DNA of 62,044 nucleotides from Nitrosarchaeum sp. (GCA_021414365.1 JAIOOR010000014.1:1-62044); one strand, 5' to 3'. Counted from the stretch's first letter, positions 44,569 to 54,317 are shown. The notes: a model not told the origin generated them from the sequence alone. A program made the numbers and translations.

Positions 44569-45120
44569 CTACTTTTTTTCTAATCTATTGACATCATCAA
44601 GTTCTATCAAAATTGAATTTTCTGTAAACTCTGTTTTTATTTTGGAACCCAACTCAAAAAACACTGTCTCATAATATGTTTTAAAAAATAAAGACCACTG
44701 TTCACCCATTTCATGATGCATCACCAATTTTGTATTATTGTTTTCGTTATACTCTTTAATTGAAAATCCTGATGATTTAGCACGTTCTTTTAAAATTGAA
44801 ATCCATTCATCAACACCGTATTTCCCTCTCATGGATAATGCAATTTCCTTTGCACCGCTTTCGGCCGAATCTTTAGCTATTTTGATTATTGTTTCATTAT
44901 CTACATGCTTTATCAATTCCACTGATGCAGATTTTAACATGACAATCCATCCTATCTCAGAAGCATTGACATCCCAGTTTACATGAGAGTCAAAAATTTG
45001 GTTGACATACGTGTTGAGGCTTAATTTCTGATCTTTAGAAATTTTTTTCAAATTATCTAGAGTATTTGTGTTTATTCGAAAACTGGCATGTTCTGTAGGT
45101 GCTCTTTTTTTCTGAATCAT
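44569..45120 (-). CDS. RHH-type regulator, paralogue 2 of 3
   Basis: The 183-residue protein has an N-terminal ribbon-helix-helix (EHASFRINTNTLDNLKKISK, SLNTYVNQIF). A C-terminal domain of about 120 residues includes KLVMHHEMGEQWSLFFKTYY. The architecture and the HH-x2-G-x2-WSLF motif match the proteins at 16654 and 55161. It is probably a dimeric DNA-binding regulator with a sensor domain; the signal is unknown. Confidence 0.8.
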   Translation of the reverse strand: MIQKKRAPTEHASFRINTNTLDNLKKISKDQKLSLNTYVNQIFDSHVNWDVNASEIGWIVMLKSASVELIKHVDNETIIKIAKDSAESGAKEIALSMRGKYGVDEWISILKERAKSSGFSIKEYNENNNTKLVMHHEMGEQWSLFFKTYYETVFFELGSKIKTEFTENSILIELDDVNRLEKK

Positions 45121-45291
45121 TATTGGGTTGCCTTGATGATGTAGCCATTTTAATTTAATTAAAAAATAATGATGTTTTGTGTATCATCTTGCTTCCTTTC
45201 TATGGCGTTATAAGCACTATTCATGATTTTGTGCTACACTGTGCTACACTGTATACTTAGAAATTATATCGACATAGAGCTTGTAAGCCTC

Positions 45292-45564
45292 ATGTACAAA
45301 GTAATCTGCAAAGATCTTGGCTTTGACTGCAATTTTACTATAAAAAATAACGATAGGGAAACACTAGCAACTAATTTCGGAAACCATTTACAAGTTGACC
45401 ACAAGCAATCTTATCCAGAAAAAGAAATTTTTGATTTTATTGATAATCAAAATAGCAAACAAAGTAATTCAAAATATGTGAAAATTGAAAAATCAACATG
45501 TGTTGATAGTTGTGAGTCATTTAGATTAGAAAAATGGCAAATAGGTCGTAGAAATTTTCCATAA
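45292..45564 (+). CDS. DUF1059-family small protein
   Basis: From the ATG at 45292 the protein reads MYKVICKDLGFDCNFTIKNN, the DUF1059 start, with the conserved GxDCxF and a later HLQVDHKQ. The longer frame from 45223 adds a segment that includes a tandem TGTGCTACAC repeat and does not fit the family. A C-terminal extension with CVDSC is unusual. Function unknown. Confidence 0.75.
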   Translation: MYKVICKDLGFDCNFTIKNNDRETLATNFGNHLQVDHKQSYPEKEIFDFIDNQNSKQSNSKYVKIEKSTCVDSCESFRLEKWQIGRRNFP

Positions 45565-45642
45565 ATAAATTTAGGAGAAAGTCAAAAATTGCCCCATAGT
45601 AATTATCTAGACACAAATGTCTTTGAAGTGTTTTGATTGAAA

Positions 45643-46566
45643 ATGACTTCTAATTTGTATTTTTCAAACGATATGTTACGATGTGGTAGATGCGGTAAAG
45701 AATCAATAATTCATGACAGAAGCTTGGGAGAAATATTTTGTAAGTCATGTGGATTTGTTATTGTTGAGAAAATTAATGATTTGAATCATGATTCAATTAA
45801 TTTTGATAATGATAAAGACAATAGGAGAACTGGAGCAAAAATGTCCATGTCTGTACATGATTTTGGATTGTCAACTATGATTGGCGGTATTAACAAAGAT
45901 GCAAAAGGCAATACAATATCTGCATCAACAAATGCCACACTGAAAAGAATACGAATACTGGATCAAAGGAGTCAATTACACAAACATAGTGACATTAACT
46001 ATAGAATTGCATTTGATATATTACAAAGAATTCAGGATAAAATCGGTGTTTCTAATCATGTAAAAGAACTTGCTGCATACATTTACCGAAAAGCAGTGGA
46101 GAGAAAAATCACACAGGGACGGTCAATTAATGCAGTAATTGCAGCTTCAATGTATGCTGCATGCAGAAATACTCAGACACTTCGAACACTACGGGATATA
46201 TCTGAAGTCACTGACATCAAGCCAAAAAAAATTGCCCAGAGTTACAGAGCGATTGTAAAACAACTTGATTTGAAAATTCCAGTAGTAAATCAAGTGAATT
46301 GCCTTTCAAAGATTTCAAATAATCTTGGCGCATCTGAAAAAACAAAATATCTGGCTATGGAAATACTGCAAAAGGCAGCAGATTTGGGAATTTTGGCCGG
46401 AAGAGATCCCGTGGGAATATCTGCAGCTGCCTTGTATTATGCATGCTTGATAAAAAAAGAATCATTCACACAAACTCAGGTTGCAGAGGCATCAAGGGTC
46501 ACAGTGGTTACTGTTAGAAATAGATTTCATGAGATTAAAAAAATAATTCCATTTAGTTTGAATTAA
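45643..46566 (+). CDS. tfb: Transcription initiation factor TFB (TFIIB homologue)
   Basis: The protein has an N-terminal zinc ribbon (CGRCGKE, CKSCGF), a B-finger/linker region and two cyclin folds (NHVKELAAYIYRKAVERKIT; KTKYLAMEILQKAADLGILA). It recruits RNA polymerase to TATA/BRE promoters. These archaea often carry several TFBs with specialised roles. This one sits 90 bases upstream of the Ehr-like operon on the same strand. The ATG at 45643 is preferred over the TTG at 45637. Confidence 0.93.
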   Translation: MTSNLYFSNDMLRCGRCGKESIIHDRSLGEIFCKSCGFVIVEKINDLNHDSINFDNDKDNRRTGAKMSMSVHDFGLSTMIGGINKDAKGNTISASTNATLKRIRILDQRSQLHKHSDINYRIAFDILQRIQDKIGVSNHVKELAAYIYRKAVERKITQGRSINAVIAASMYAACRNTQTLRTLRDISEVTDIKPKKIAQSYRAIVKQLDLKIPVVNQVNCLSKISNNLGASEKTKYLAMEILQKAADLGILAGRDPVGISAAALYYACLIKKESFTQTQVAEASRVTVVTVRNRFHEIKKIIPFSLN

Positions 46567-46656
46567 TGACAAATGAGTAAACCATGAAATATAAAATTCT
46601 TCTAAAAATTGCCAGGATCGAATATACGAAATTCGAATTGATGGAAGAGATCTAAG

Positions 46657-48702
46657 TTGGTAGAAAATTTGTTTCTAATATGTGCAATTTTTGCATTTTT
46701 TTCTTTAGGTGCTACTTTAGGATTACTTACTAGAGGTCACAAATATCATTCATATTTTACTTATATTCCATCTTCTTTTGCATCATTTTTAACAATCACT
46801 TTATCACTGATTATAATTTTTTCTGAATCCACACATCTGACTTTTTTTAACATACAACATCTTTTTGATTTTGAAATTTTCATAGATGGTGTTTCCGCAT
46901 TTTTTCTTCTAATAATTGGTTTGATCTCATTTGCAGTTTCAATTTACTCACTTTCTTATTCTAAAAAATTTGATGATAAGAAAAATAACTCTGCACTTGG
47001 AATGCTGTTTAATGTTTTTATTATTTCGATGGTTCTAGTAGTAATTAGTAATAATGTATTCTTTTTTCTAATCTTTTGGGAGTTGATGTCCCTCACATCA
47101 TTCTTTTTAGTTATTTATGAACATGAAAATAAAAACAATCTCAAATCTGGTCTGACCTATCTTGTAATGACTCATTTGGGAACTGGATTCATTTTTGCAT
47201 CTTTTATCCTCATGTACACTCAAACTGGAAGTTTCAGCTTTGATTCTTTTAGAGATATTACAATAATTCCGCAACATGTAAAAGATATTGCATTTGTTTT
47301 GGCTTTTGTAGGATTTGGAACAAAAGCAGGAATGGTACCTTTACACATTTGGCTGCCAAAAGCACACCCATCAGCACCAAGTAATGTGTCTGCCTTAATG
47401 TCTGCAGTAATGCTAAAAATTGCAATTTATGGCATTGTTCGATGTATTTTTGATTTTAATGCAGTTGACGGCTCTACTGACTATGTATGGCTAGGCATGG
47501 GAATGATCATAATTGGATCAATTTCTGCACTGGTGGGTATTCTTTACGCATTGGTTGAAAATGACATTAAACGAGCACTTGCTTTTTCTAGTATTGAAAA
47601 TGTCGGAATAATCTTCATCGGATTGGGCCTATCAATAGTGTTTGCCGCATTTCATTTACAGGCTTTATCTGTTTTAGCTTTTATTGCAAGCATGTTTCAT
47701 GTTTTGAATCATTCAATTTTCAAAGGACTGTTGTTTATGACAGCGGGTTCTATTCATTATAGCACACACACAAAGAACATCGAAGAGTTAGGAGGATTGA
47801 TTAAAAAAATGCCTTGGACTGCCATGATGTTTCTTATTGGTTCTATTGCAATAATTGGATTGCCGCCACTTAATGGTTTCATAAGTGAATGGTTGACATT
47901 ACAATCACTTCTTGCAGTATTTCAAATTCCTTCAAATATTTTACAGGTGTCTCTTGCATTTGCCATATTGGCATTTGCACTTACCATTGGTCTGGCAGGT
48001 GCAACATTTGTAAGATTGTTTGGAATAACTTTTTTGTCAAAAGGTAGAAGTACAAAAGCAGTAAATGCAATAGAAGTTCCAAAATTCATGTTAATAGGAA
48101 AAGCAATTCTTGCATCCTCGTGTATTTTATTGGGAATTTTACCTTTTATTGGAATGAATTTGATTGTATCTGCTTTTAACTTGCCGTATATGTCATCGAG
48201 TCCATTTGAAACAATTTCAATAACAAATACCACTGATAGTAATTTTGCAAGTCTCATGATGCCTGGTGTACTGGTTATTTTAGCATCTGTATTTGTTGGA
48301 GTTTTTGTAGTAGTTAGAATCATTGGTGGTAAAACAAAGACAATAAAATATGGCACATGGGATTGTGGGTTTGGAAATTTATCTGAAAAAACTCAATATA
48401 CTGCAACATCATTGGCAGATCCAATACGCAGAATTTTTGGGGTTTTTTATAAACCTCACAATGATATTGATGTTGATTTTTATACAAAAGAAAATTCTTA
48501 TTTTAAAAAATCAATTCATGTAATTTCTACAACCAAAAATGTTTTTGATGAAAAGATGTATGGAAAAACAATCTCTGGTAGTCTGTTTGTATTAAATAAA
48601 ATACGAAAAATACAGTCAGGAAAAGTTAATGCGTATATTTTGTACATTATGATTACTCTAATTGCTCTTCTCTTATTCGTAGGATTTGGTGCACATGAGT
48701 GA
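46657..48702 (+). CDS. HyfB-like antiporter-type membrane subunit of an Ehr/group 4 complex
   Basis: The 681-residue protein has about 16 membrane segments and a Proton_antipo_M core. The key charged residues of the proton path appear intact: Glu in FWELMSLTSFF, Lys in GFGTKAGMVPLHIWLPKAHP, and Lys/His in HVLNHSIFKGLLFMTAGS. The C-terminal soluble part (KYGTWDCGFG, TSLADPIRRIFGVFY) is typical of HyfB. The start is TTG; an in-frame stop lies at 46639. A TATA-like ATATAAAATT near 46583 and the palindrome AATTCGAATT near 46630 precede it. First gene of the six-gene operon. Confidence 0.9.
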   Translation: MVENLFLICAIFAFFSLGATLGLLTRGHKYHSYFTYIPSSFASFLTITLSLIIIFSESTHLTFFNIQHLFDFEIFIDGVSAFFLLIIGLISFAVSIYSLSYSKKFDDKKNNSALGMLFNVFIISMVLVVISNNVFFFLIFWELMSLTSFFLVIYEHENKNNLKSGLTYLVMTHLGTGFIFASFILMYTQTGSFSFDSFRDITIIPQHVKDIAFVLAFVGFGTKAGMVPLHIWLPKAHPSAPSNVSALMSAVMLKIAIYGIVRCIFDFNAVDGSTDYVWLGMGMIIIGSISALVGILYALVENDIKRALAFSSIENVGIIFIGLGLSIVFAAFHLQALSVLAFIASMFHVLNHSIFKGLLFMTAGSIHYSTHTKNIEELGGLIKKMPWTAMMFLIGSIAIIGLPPLNGFISEWLTLQSLLAVFQIPSNILQVSLAFAILAFALTIGLAGATFVRLFGITFLSKGRSTKAVNAIEVPKFMLIGKAILASSCILLGILPFIGMNLIVSAFNLPYMSSSPFETISITNTTDSNFASLMMPGVLVILASVFVGVFVVVRIIGGKTKTIKYGTWDCGFGNLSEKTQYTATSLADPIRRIFGVFYKPHNDIDVDFYTKENSYFKKSIHVISTTKNVFDEKMYGKTISGSLFVLNKIRKIQSGKVNAYILYIMITLIALLLFVGFGAHE

Positions 48703-49642
48703 TTTTTCCATGTTAGAGTATGGTTTAGGCACACTTCAGGCTCTTTTGATCATAGTTTTGTCTCCATTAATTGTTGGAGTAATGAGAAAAATCAAGGCTA
48801 AATCACAAAAACGAACAGGCTCTGGAATTTTTCAGCCATATTATGATATTATAAAATTGCTAAGAAAAGATGAGATAGTATCTGATCAAAGTTCTTGGAT
48901 ATTTCGTTATACTCCTTGGATAAATTTTGTTAGCACTGCATCTGCAGCATTTTTCATTCCTGTGTTTCTCGTCTACTCTCCTTTTGGTGTTGTGGGCGAT
49001 ATTTTGCTTGTTGTTGGCTTGTTTGCACTTGGACGATTCTTTACAATGCTTGCAGGACTAGATGTAGCAAGCTCCTTTGGGGGTTTGGGAAGTAGTAGAG
49101 AAATGATGGTATCTGCACTTTTAGAACCTGCATTATTTATGACAATTTTTGTTATTGCGTTGTTCTATGGTGGGACAAACATCAGTACAATTGTTTCATC
49201 TGCAAATGACATGTCAATCTTAATTGTGCCAGGAGTTCTATTTGCACTAATTGCATTTTTTATTATTATGATGGCCGAAACTGGAAAACTTCCATTTGAT
49301 AATCCCTCTACTCATCTAGAGTTGACAATGATTCATGAGTCTATGATACTAGAATATTCTGGAAAAAATTTAGCACTAATGGAGTGGTCCCATGCAATAA
49401 AACAAATGATTTTGTTTACATTATTTGTAGACATATTTTTCACATGGAATTTTGTAGAACAAATTTCATTAGTTGGAATTAGTATTGGAATACTTTTTTT
49501 CATTGCCAAAGTATCGGCATTGGCAAGTTTCACCGCATTTATTGAAACACGAGTGGCAAAGTGGAGATTATTCAGAGTCTCAGATCTAATTGCAATGGCA
49601 ATATCTAGTTCTATGATAGGAGTGATTTTCTTTTTCTTGTAG
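48695..49642 (+). CDS. HyfC/NuoH-like membrane anchor subunit
   Basis: The protein has eight membrane segments and the NuoH/HyfC signatures TGSGIFQPYYDIIKLLRKDE, AETGKLPFDNPSTHLELTMI and HESMILEYSGKNLALMEWSH, including the acidic residues on the cytoplasmic loops. In complex I and group 4 hydrogenases this subunit joins the catalytic arm to the ion pump. The ATG at 48695 overlaps the HyfB stop; the frame itself opens at a TTG at 48686. Confidence 0.92.
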   Translation: MSDFSMLEYGLGTLQALLIIVLSPLIVGVMRKIKAKSQKRTGSGIFQPYYDIIKLLRKDEIVSDQSSWIFRYTPWINFVSTASAAFFIPVFLVYSPFGVVGDILLVVGLFALGRFFTMLAGLDVASSFGGLGSSREMMVSALLEPALFMTIFVIALFYGGTNISTIVSSANDMSILIVPGVLFALIAFFIIMMAETGKLPFDNPSTHLELTMIHESMILEYSGKNLALMEWSHAIKQMILFTLFVDIFFTWNFVEQISLVGISIGILFFIAKVSALASFTAFIETRVAKWRLFRVSDLIAMAISSSMIGVIFFFL

Positions 49643-49644
49643 AT

Positions 49645-50322
49645 ATGTCTGATTTGATCTTACCCACACAAATTGATTTGTTACATGTATCTGCAGTAAT
49701 TTTACTAGTTGCTACTTTTGGAATTGTTGTAAGAAGAGGTTTTTCAGATTGGTTGCATGCATATAGATATCAGACAATCATTCTTGCAGGAGTTGTTGCC
49801 CTAATCGCATTTGTGACTGGAATTTGGGAGCTTTATATCGTATCTGCCCTTACCTTGGGAATCAAGGCAATAGTCATTCCAAAAGTTTTGTTTTATGTAA
49901 CAAAAAAACTGGATTCTCCTATCAAACTGGAAATTAACCCGTATGTTAGCCTCAGAATCTCTGTAATTGTCTCAGCATTATTAGTTACAATGTCTTATTT
50001 TATGGCCTTACAATTACCCATATCATCAGATAAAACTATTGCCGTATTTCTGCCAGTATCTTTTTCATTATTTTTTATTGGTTTGTTTATCATAATCAGC
50101 AGAAGAAAAGCACTCAACCAAATAGTAGGTTTGCTAACTATTGAAAACGGGTTATTCTTGTTTGCCGTAGTAGTTACACATGGATTCTCATTAGTTATTG
50201 AGATAGGACTCATGGCAGATATTTTAGTAGGTGTGGTAATATCTAGCATTTTATTATTCAGAATGAGTCGCACCTTTGATAGTATAGATATTAAAAATCT
50301 AGAAAGTTTGAGGGATGACTAA
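49645..50322 (+). CDS. HyfE-like subunit containing a NuoK domain
   Basis: The 225-residue protein has about seven membrane segments. The NuoK-type core lies in the second half (IIISRRKALNQIVGLLTIEN, LFLFAVVVTHGFSLVIEIGL), with the conserved Glu in ENG and EIG. The layout is that of HyfE. It starts two bases after hyfC and shares one base with the next gene (TAATG). Confidence 0.88.
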   Translation: MSDLILPTQIDLLHVSAVILLVATFGIVVRRGFSDWLHAYRYQTIILAGVVALIAFVTGIWELYIVSALTLGIKAIVIPKVLFYVTKKLDSPIKLEINPYVSLRISVIVSALLVTMSYFMALQLPISSDKTIAVFLPVSFSLFFIGLFIIISRRKALNQIVGLLTIENGLFLFAVVVTHGFSLVIEIGLMADILVGVVISSILLFRMSRTFDSIDIKNLESLRDD

Positions 50323-51839
50323 TGTTTGATACGGCATTTTCATCTATTGAATCAGTACTTGTAGTTTCGCTTCTTTTAACTCCCGTCATCAGTGGATTAC
50401 TAGTCACATTATTAAAAAGAAAACGAATCATTGAAACTACTACAGTAATCTCTTCATTGTTGATATTAATTCAAGGATTATTCCTATTGTCTAGTATCTT
50501 AGAAAAAAAATCTATCTTAATTTTTGATGGCATATTTTATCTTGATTCACTAAGTGCAATTATGATAATTACAATTTCTCTCGTAGGCTTTCTCTCATCA
50601 CTTTATTCTGTAAATTACATGGGCAGACAATATGAAAAATTAATTGTGGACAGACAAAAACTTGTCAGATATTATCAGGGATTTAACATGTTCTTATTTA
50701 CAATGTTGCTTGTGCCAATTTCTAATAATCTTGGTATAATGTGGATTGCAATTGAAGCTACCACGCTTGTTTCTGTCTTGCTGATTATGCTTTATACAAA
50801 ACAGGGTTCTATTGAAGCATCATGGAAATATTTGCTAATAGCTACTGTGGGTTTATCACTTGCCCTTTTTGGAATAATTTTATTTTACTATGCAAATTCG
50901 GTTTATGATAATTCCTTTAACTCCATTCACGGGATGGATTGGACAAACATGGTTGAAAATGCTCCTCAGTTTGATCCTAACCTTGTCAAATTTGCCTTTA
51001 TTTTCATACTTGTAGGATTTGGAACAAAAGCAGGCCTTGCACCAATGCATACGTGGCTACCTGACGCTCATAGTGAGGCTCCATCCCCGATTAGTGCTCT
51101 TTTATCAGGTGTTTTACTAAACTGTGCATTTTATGGCCTTTTACGATTTCATATAATTTCTAGTCATTCCATTGGTTCTGGCTTTTCAAATACCCTGCTG
51201 ATTATTCTTGGAATAATATCGCTTGGCATTGCTGCAGCATCGATATATTTTCAGAAAGACATCAAACGCATGTTGGCCTTTTCGAGTGTTGAACATATGG
51301 GAATAATTTCTGTGTCTATGGGCTTTGGAGTTTTTCTAGGAATTTATGGTGCATTACTACATGTGATTAATCATGCTGTTGTAAAATCTCTGTTGTTTTT
51401 TTCAAGCGGTTCAATTTCCCAAAAATATCAAACAAAATCTATCGCAGATACAAGTGGAATAATTAAGACAATGCCAATAACCGGCTTTATGTTTTTGATA
51501 GGAGGATTAGCAATAATTGGAATGCCGCCGTTCAATATTTTTATGAGTGAATTTTTAATGCTGAGTTCTGGATTTAGTTCTGAAAACTTTCTTGCTAGTG
51601 CACTTGTGATTTTGTTTCTGGTGGTAATCTTTGCAAGTTTTGGAAAACATTTACTACACATGATATTTGGAAATCCAAAATCTGTAATGGAAAAAGGGGA
51701 TCTTGGAAAACTTTCGATTTTGCCCATGGTTATTTTAGTTTCAATAGTTTTCATAATGGGAATTTATGTTCCAGAACCTTTACAAACATTGATTGAAGAT
51801 GCATCAAAAATTATACTAGTGGGCGGTGCCAACTCTTGA
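50322..51839 (+). CDS. HyfF-like second antiporter-type subunit
   Basis: The 505-residue protein is the second Proton_antipo_M subunit, with the conserved Glu (MWIAIEATTLVSVLLIML), Lys (GFGTKAGLAPMHTWLPDAHS), a HVINHAVVKSLLFFSSGS helix and GMPPFNIFMSEF. Two antiporter-like subunits allow the complex to move more than one ion per cycle. It overlaps the next gene by 14 bases. Confidence 0.92.
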   Translation: MFDTAFSSIESVLVVSLLLTPVISGLLVTLLKRKRIIETTTVISSLLILIQGLFLLSSILEKKSILIFDGIFYLDSLSAIMIITISLVGFLSSLYSVNYMGRQYEKLIVDRQKLVRYYQGFNMFLFTMLLVPISNNLGIMWIAIEATTLVSVLLIMLYTKQGSIEASWKYLLIATVGLSLALFGIILFYYANSVYDNSFNSIHGMDWTNMVENAPQFDPNLVKFAFIFILVGFGTKAGLAPMHTWLPDAHSEAPSPISALLSGVLLNCAFYGLLRFHIISSHSIGSGFSNTLLIILGIISLGIAAASIYFQKDIKRMLAFSSVEHMGIISVSMGFGVFLGIYGALLHVINHAVVKSLLFFSSGSISQKYQTKSIADTSGIIKTMPITGFMFLIGGLAIIGMPPFNIFMSEFLMLSSGFSSENFLASALVILFLVVIFASFGKHLLHMIFGNPKSVMEKGDLGKLSILPMVILVSIVFIMGIYVPEPLQTLIEDASKIILVGGANS

Positions 51840-53499
51840 TGAGTTCAAATATACATCATACTTCAGAGGTAAAAATTTGAATCATAAAGAAACTACTAAA
51901 AAATATTATTTGGAATTGGAAAAATTTGACTCTGATCTCAAAAAACTCGAAAGCAATAATGAATTACATCTCTCTCTAAATGATCCATACCAATTACATG
52001 ATCTTTGTGAATTTTTGAAAAAGAATTTTGAACTTAGATTATTGTCAATAATCTGCTCTGATGAACAAAAATTAAATGGCAAATTCAAAATTAGGCACAT
52101 TTTTGGCTCTGATGTTGATGATTTTTTCTTATTTGTAATCTCATCGATAGATTCAAGTCATATTTATTTTCCTAGCATCTACGATGTATTCCCTTCTTCA
52201 ATTTTGTATGAGAGGGAAATTAATGACATGTTTGGATTAATTGCTAAAGAAAACCCAAACATTAAACCATTGATCCTGCATGATTTTCCAAATGATGTTT
52301 TTCCACTACGAAAGAACTTTAAATTAAATAATATTGTACAGGGAAATTTAAAACAGTTTGAATTTACTCCAATCACTGGAGAGGGAGTATGTGAAATTCC
52401 TGTGGGTCCAATACATGCAGGAATAATTGAACCGGGTCATTTTAGATTCAGCGTTGTAGGTGAAACTATAATCAACTTGGAAACTCGTTTAGGTTATACT
52501 CACAAAGGAATAGAAAAACTTGCGGAAAGCATGCCAATTAATGACGTGGTATTTTTATCAGAAAGAATTTCTGGAGATGAATCTGTGGCAAACTCTGTGG
52601 CATTTTGTCAGGCAGTAGAGAAAATTGCACAGTTAACAATTCCTAAAAAAGCACAACAAATCAGATTGTTATTTGCCGAGCTAGAAAGAATCTATAATCA
52701 TTTTGGAACTATGGGCGGCATTCTTGCAGACATAGGATTTCCATATGGTGCATCCCGATTAAATATTTTAAAAGAACAAATGATGCAATTAAACGAAAAA
52801 TTATCTGGAAGTAGAATACTGTTTGGTATTAATCAAATCGGTGGAGTAAAAGCTAACATTACTGATGAAATGCTAACATGCATTCACTATGTTTTAGATG
52901 ATGCTTTTCAAACTTTTGAAAAAACATTTGATCTTTTAAAATCAAATTCATCTGTAATGGACAGACTACGAAATACGGGCATAATTGAGAAACAAACGGC
53001 AAGGGATTTTGGGTTGGTTGGAATATCTTCTAGATGCATTGGCATTGAAACAGACGCTAGACATACTCATCCATATGGATATTATCCATCAATAAACTTG
53101 AAACAAAAGACACCTAGAGAAACAATGGAGCATCAGGTGGAATTACAAAAACAAATTGGTGATGTTTTATCTAGATTTATGAATCGTGTTAATGACTTGA
53201 GACAATCAAAAAACATCATAGACTCTATTACTACTATGGAAAACGATGAATTATCAATACAGATGAATGGCGAATTAACTCCGTACTCATCAGGTTTAGG
53301 TTACACTGAATCTCATAGAGGTGAGACATTACACTGGGTTATGATTGGGGAACACAATTCAATTTTTAGATATAAGATCAGAACTGCTTCATTTTCTAAC
53401 TGGCCTATCATTGAGCACGCTGTATTGAATAACATTGTTGCTGACTTTCCAGTAATTAACAAAAGTTTTGATTTTTCTTATTCGGGGAACGACTTATGA
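51826..53499 (+). CDS. HyfG-like fused NuoC-NuoD large subunit lacking the Ni-Fe ligands
   Basis: The 557-residue protein has an N-terminal NuoC-like part (YEREINDMFGLI) and a large-subunit domain (PVGPIHAGIIEPGHFRFSVV, GYTHKGIEKLAE). The N-terminal motif, normally R-x-C-G-x-C, reads R247-I-S249-G-D-E252. The C-terminal motif, normally D-P-C-x2-C, reads D549-F-S551-Y-S-G554. All four cysteines that hold nickel and iron are gone, so it cannot be a [NiFe] hydrogenase. GTG start. This fits the Ehr (hydrogenase-related) class. Confidence 0.92.
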   Translation: MPTLDEFKYTSYFRGKNLNHKETTKKYYLELEKFDSDLKKLESNNELHLSLNDPYQLHDLCEFLKKNFELRLLSIICSDEQKLNGKFKIRHIFGSDVDDFFLFVISSIDSSHIYFPSIYDVFPSSILYEREINDMFGLIAKENPNIKPLILHDFPNDVFPLRKNFKLNNIVQGNLKQFEFTPITGEGVCEIPVGPIHAGIIEPGHFRFSVVGETIINLETRLGYTHKGIEKLAESMPINDVVFLSERISGDESVANSVAFCQAVEKIAQLTIPKKAQQIRLLFAELERIYNHFGTMGGILADIGFPYGASRLNILKEQMMQLNEKLSGSRILFGINQIGGVKANITDEMLTCIHYVLDDAFQTFEKTFDLLKSNSSVMDRLRNTGIIEKQTARDFGLVGISSRCIGIETDARHTHPYGYYPSINLKQKTPRETMEHQVELQKQIGDVLSRFMNRVNDLRQSKNIIDSITTMENDELSIQMNGELTPYSSGLGYTESHRGETLHWVMIGEHNSIFRYKIRTASFSNWPIIEHAVLNNIVADFPVINKSFDFSYSGNDL

Positions 53500-54317
53500 A
53501 AAAAAATACTGGTAAAAAAGATCACTTCATTGATATGTCATTTGAGCCCACTACGATAAAAAATCCATTGAAAATGGATGACAGTATTGCAGCAAATTAT
53601 AGAGGATATGTTACATTAGATCCTAACAAAGATTTTATCTTAAATGACAAAATCGGAAAGATACTAGAAAACTCATGTCCTACACATGCCATTACATATC
53701 AAAAAGATGATTTAAAAATTAATCTTGATAATGGAAAGTGCATTTTATGTGGAAATTGTCAAGTAAAATCTCCTGAACTAATTAAAATTACAAATAAATT
53801 TGATTTGGCAAAAAAAAGAAGAGACGATCTCATTGAAACATTTTCCATGTCGGTTCCATTTGGAAAAACATACGATGAATTAGGAAAAGAATTAAAAAAT
53901 AAAATCGACAAAATTTTTGGAAGATCTTTAGCTATAAGAGAAATCGATGCGGGGTCTTGTAATGGATGTGAGATTGAGATCAACGCATTGAATAATCCAA
54001 TTTATGACATTGAGCGATATGGTATTACATTTGTGGCATCCCCACGTCATGCTGATATATTATTGGTAACAGGTCCTCCATCCAAAAACATGGAAAGAGC
54101 ACTAAAGATAGCATACGACTCCACTCCAAATCCTAAACTCGTTATTGCTGTAGGTGCATGTGCTTGTAGCGGTGGAATATTTGGTAATAATTATGCAACC
54201 ACAGGAGGCATAGACAACATTGTACCTGTGAATGTCTACATTCCAGGATGTCCTCCCAGACCACAAGCTTTGCTTTATGGCATACTTATGGCAATAAACA
54301 AAAGTGGATTTGCATGA
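53496..54317 (+). CDS. HyfI-like small subunit fused to a half-ferredoxin domain
   Basis: The 273-residue protein has two parts. The N-terminal part has C61-P62 and then C82-x2-C85-x2-C88, exactly the four ligands that make one [4Fe-4S] cluster of an 8Fe ferredoxin; the ligands of the other cluster are missing. The C-terminal part is NuoB/HyfI-like with C155-x2-C158, C222 or C224, and C252-P-P, the N2-type cluster. It overlaps the large-subunit stop (ATGA). No hydrogenase maturation gene is seen in the window. Confidence 0.9.
   Translation: MKKNTGKKDHFIDMSFEPTTIKNPLKMDDSIAANYRGYVTLDPNKDFILNDKIGKILENSCPTHAITYQKDDLKINLDNGKCILCGNCQVKSPELIKITNKFDLAKKRRDDLIETFSMSVPFGKTYDELGKELKNKIDKIFGRSLAIREIDAGSCNGCEIEINALNNPIYDIERYGITFVASPRHADILLVTGPPSKNMERALKIAYDSTPNPKLVIAVGACACSGGIFGNNYATTGGIDNIVPVNVYIPGCPPRPQALLYGILMAINKSGFA

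Noticed and set aside
46657-54317. Active group 4 [NiFe] hydrogenase
   Set aside because: All four Ni-Fe cysteines are replaced and no hydrogenase maturation genes are seen in the window.
46657-54317. Standard archaeal complex I (Nuo) operon
   Set aside because: The set has HyfE and a fused C-D subunit, lacks NuoA, NuoI, NuoJ and a third antiporter subunit, and the gene order fits Hyf/Ehr.
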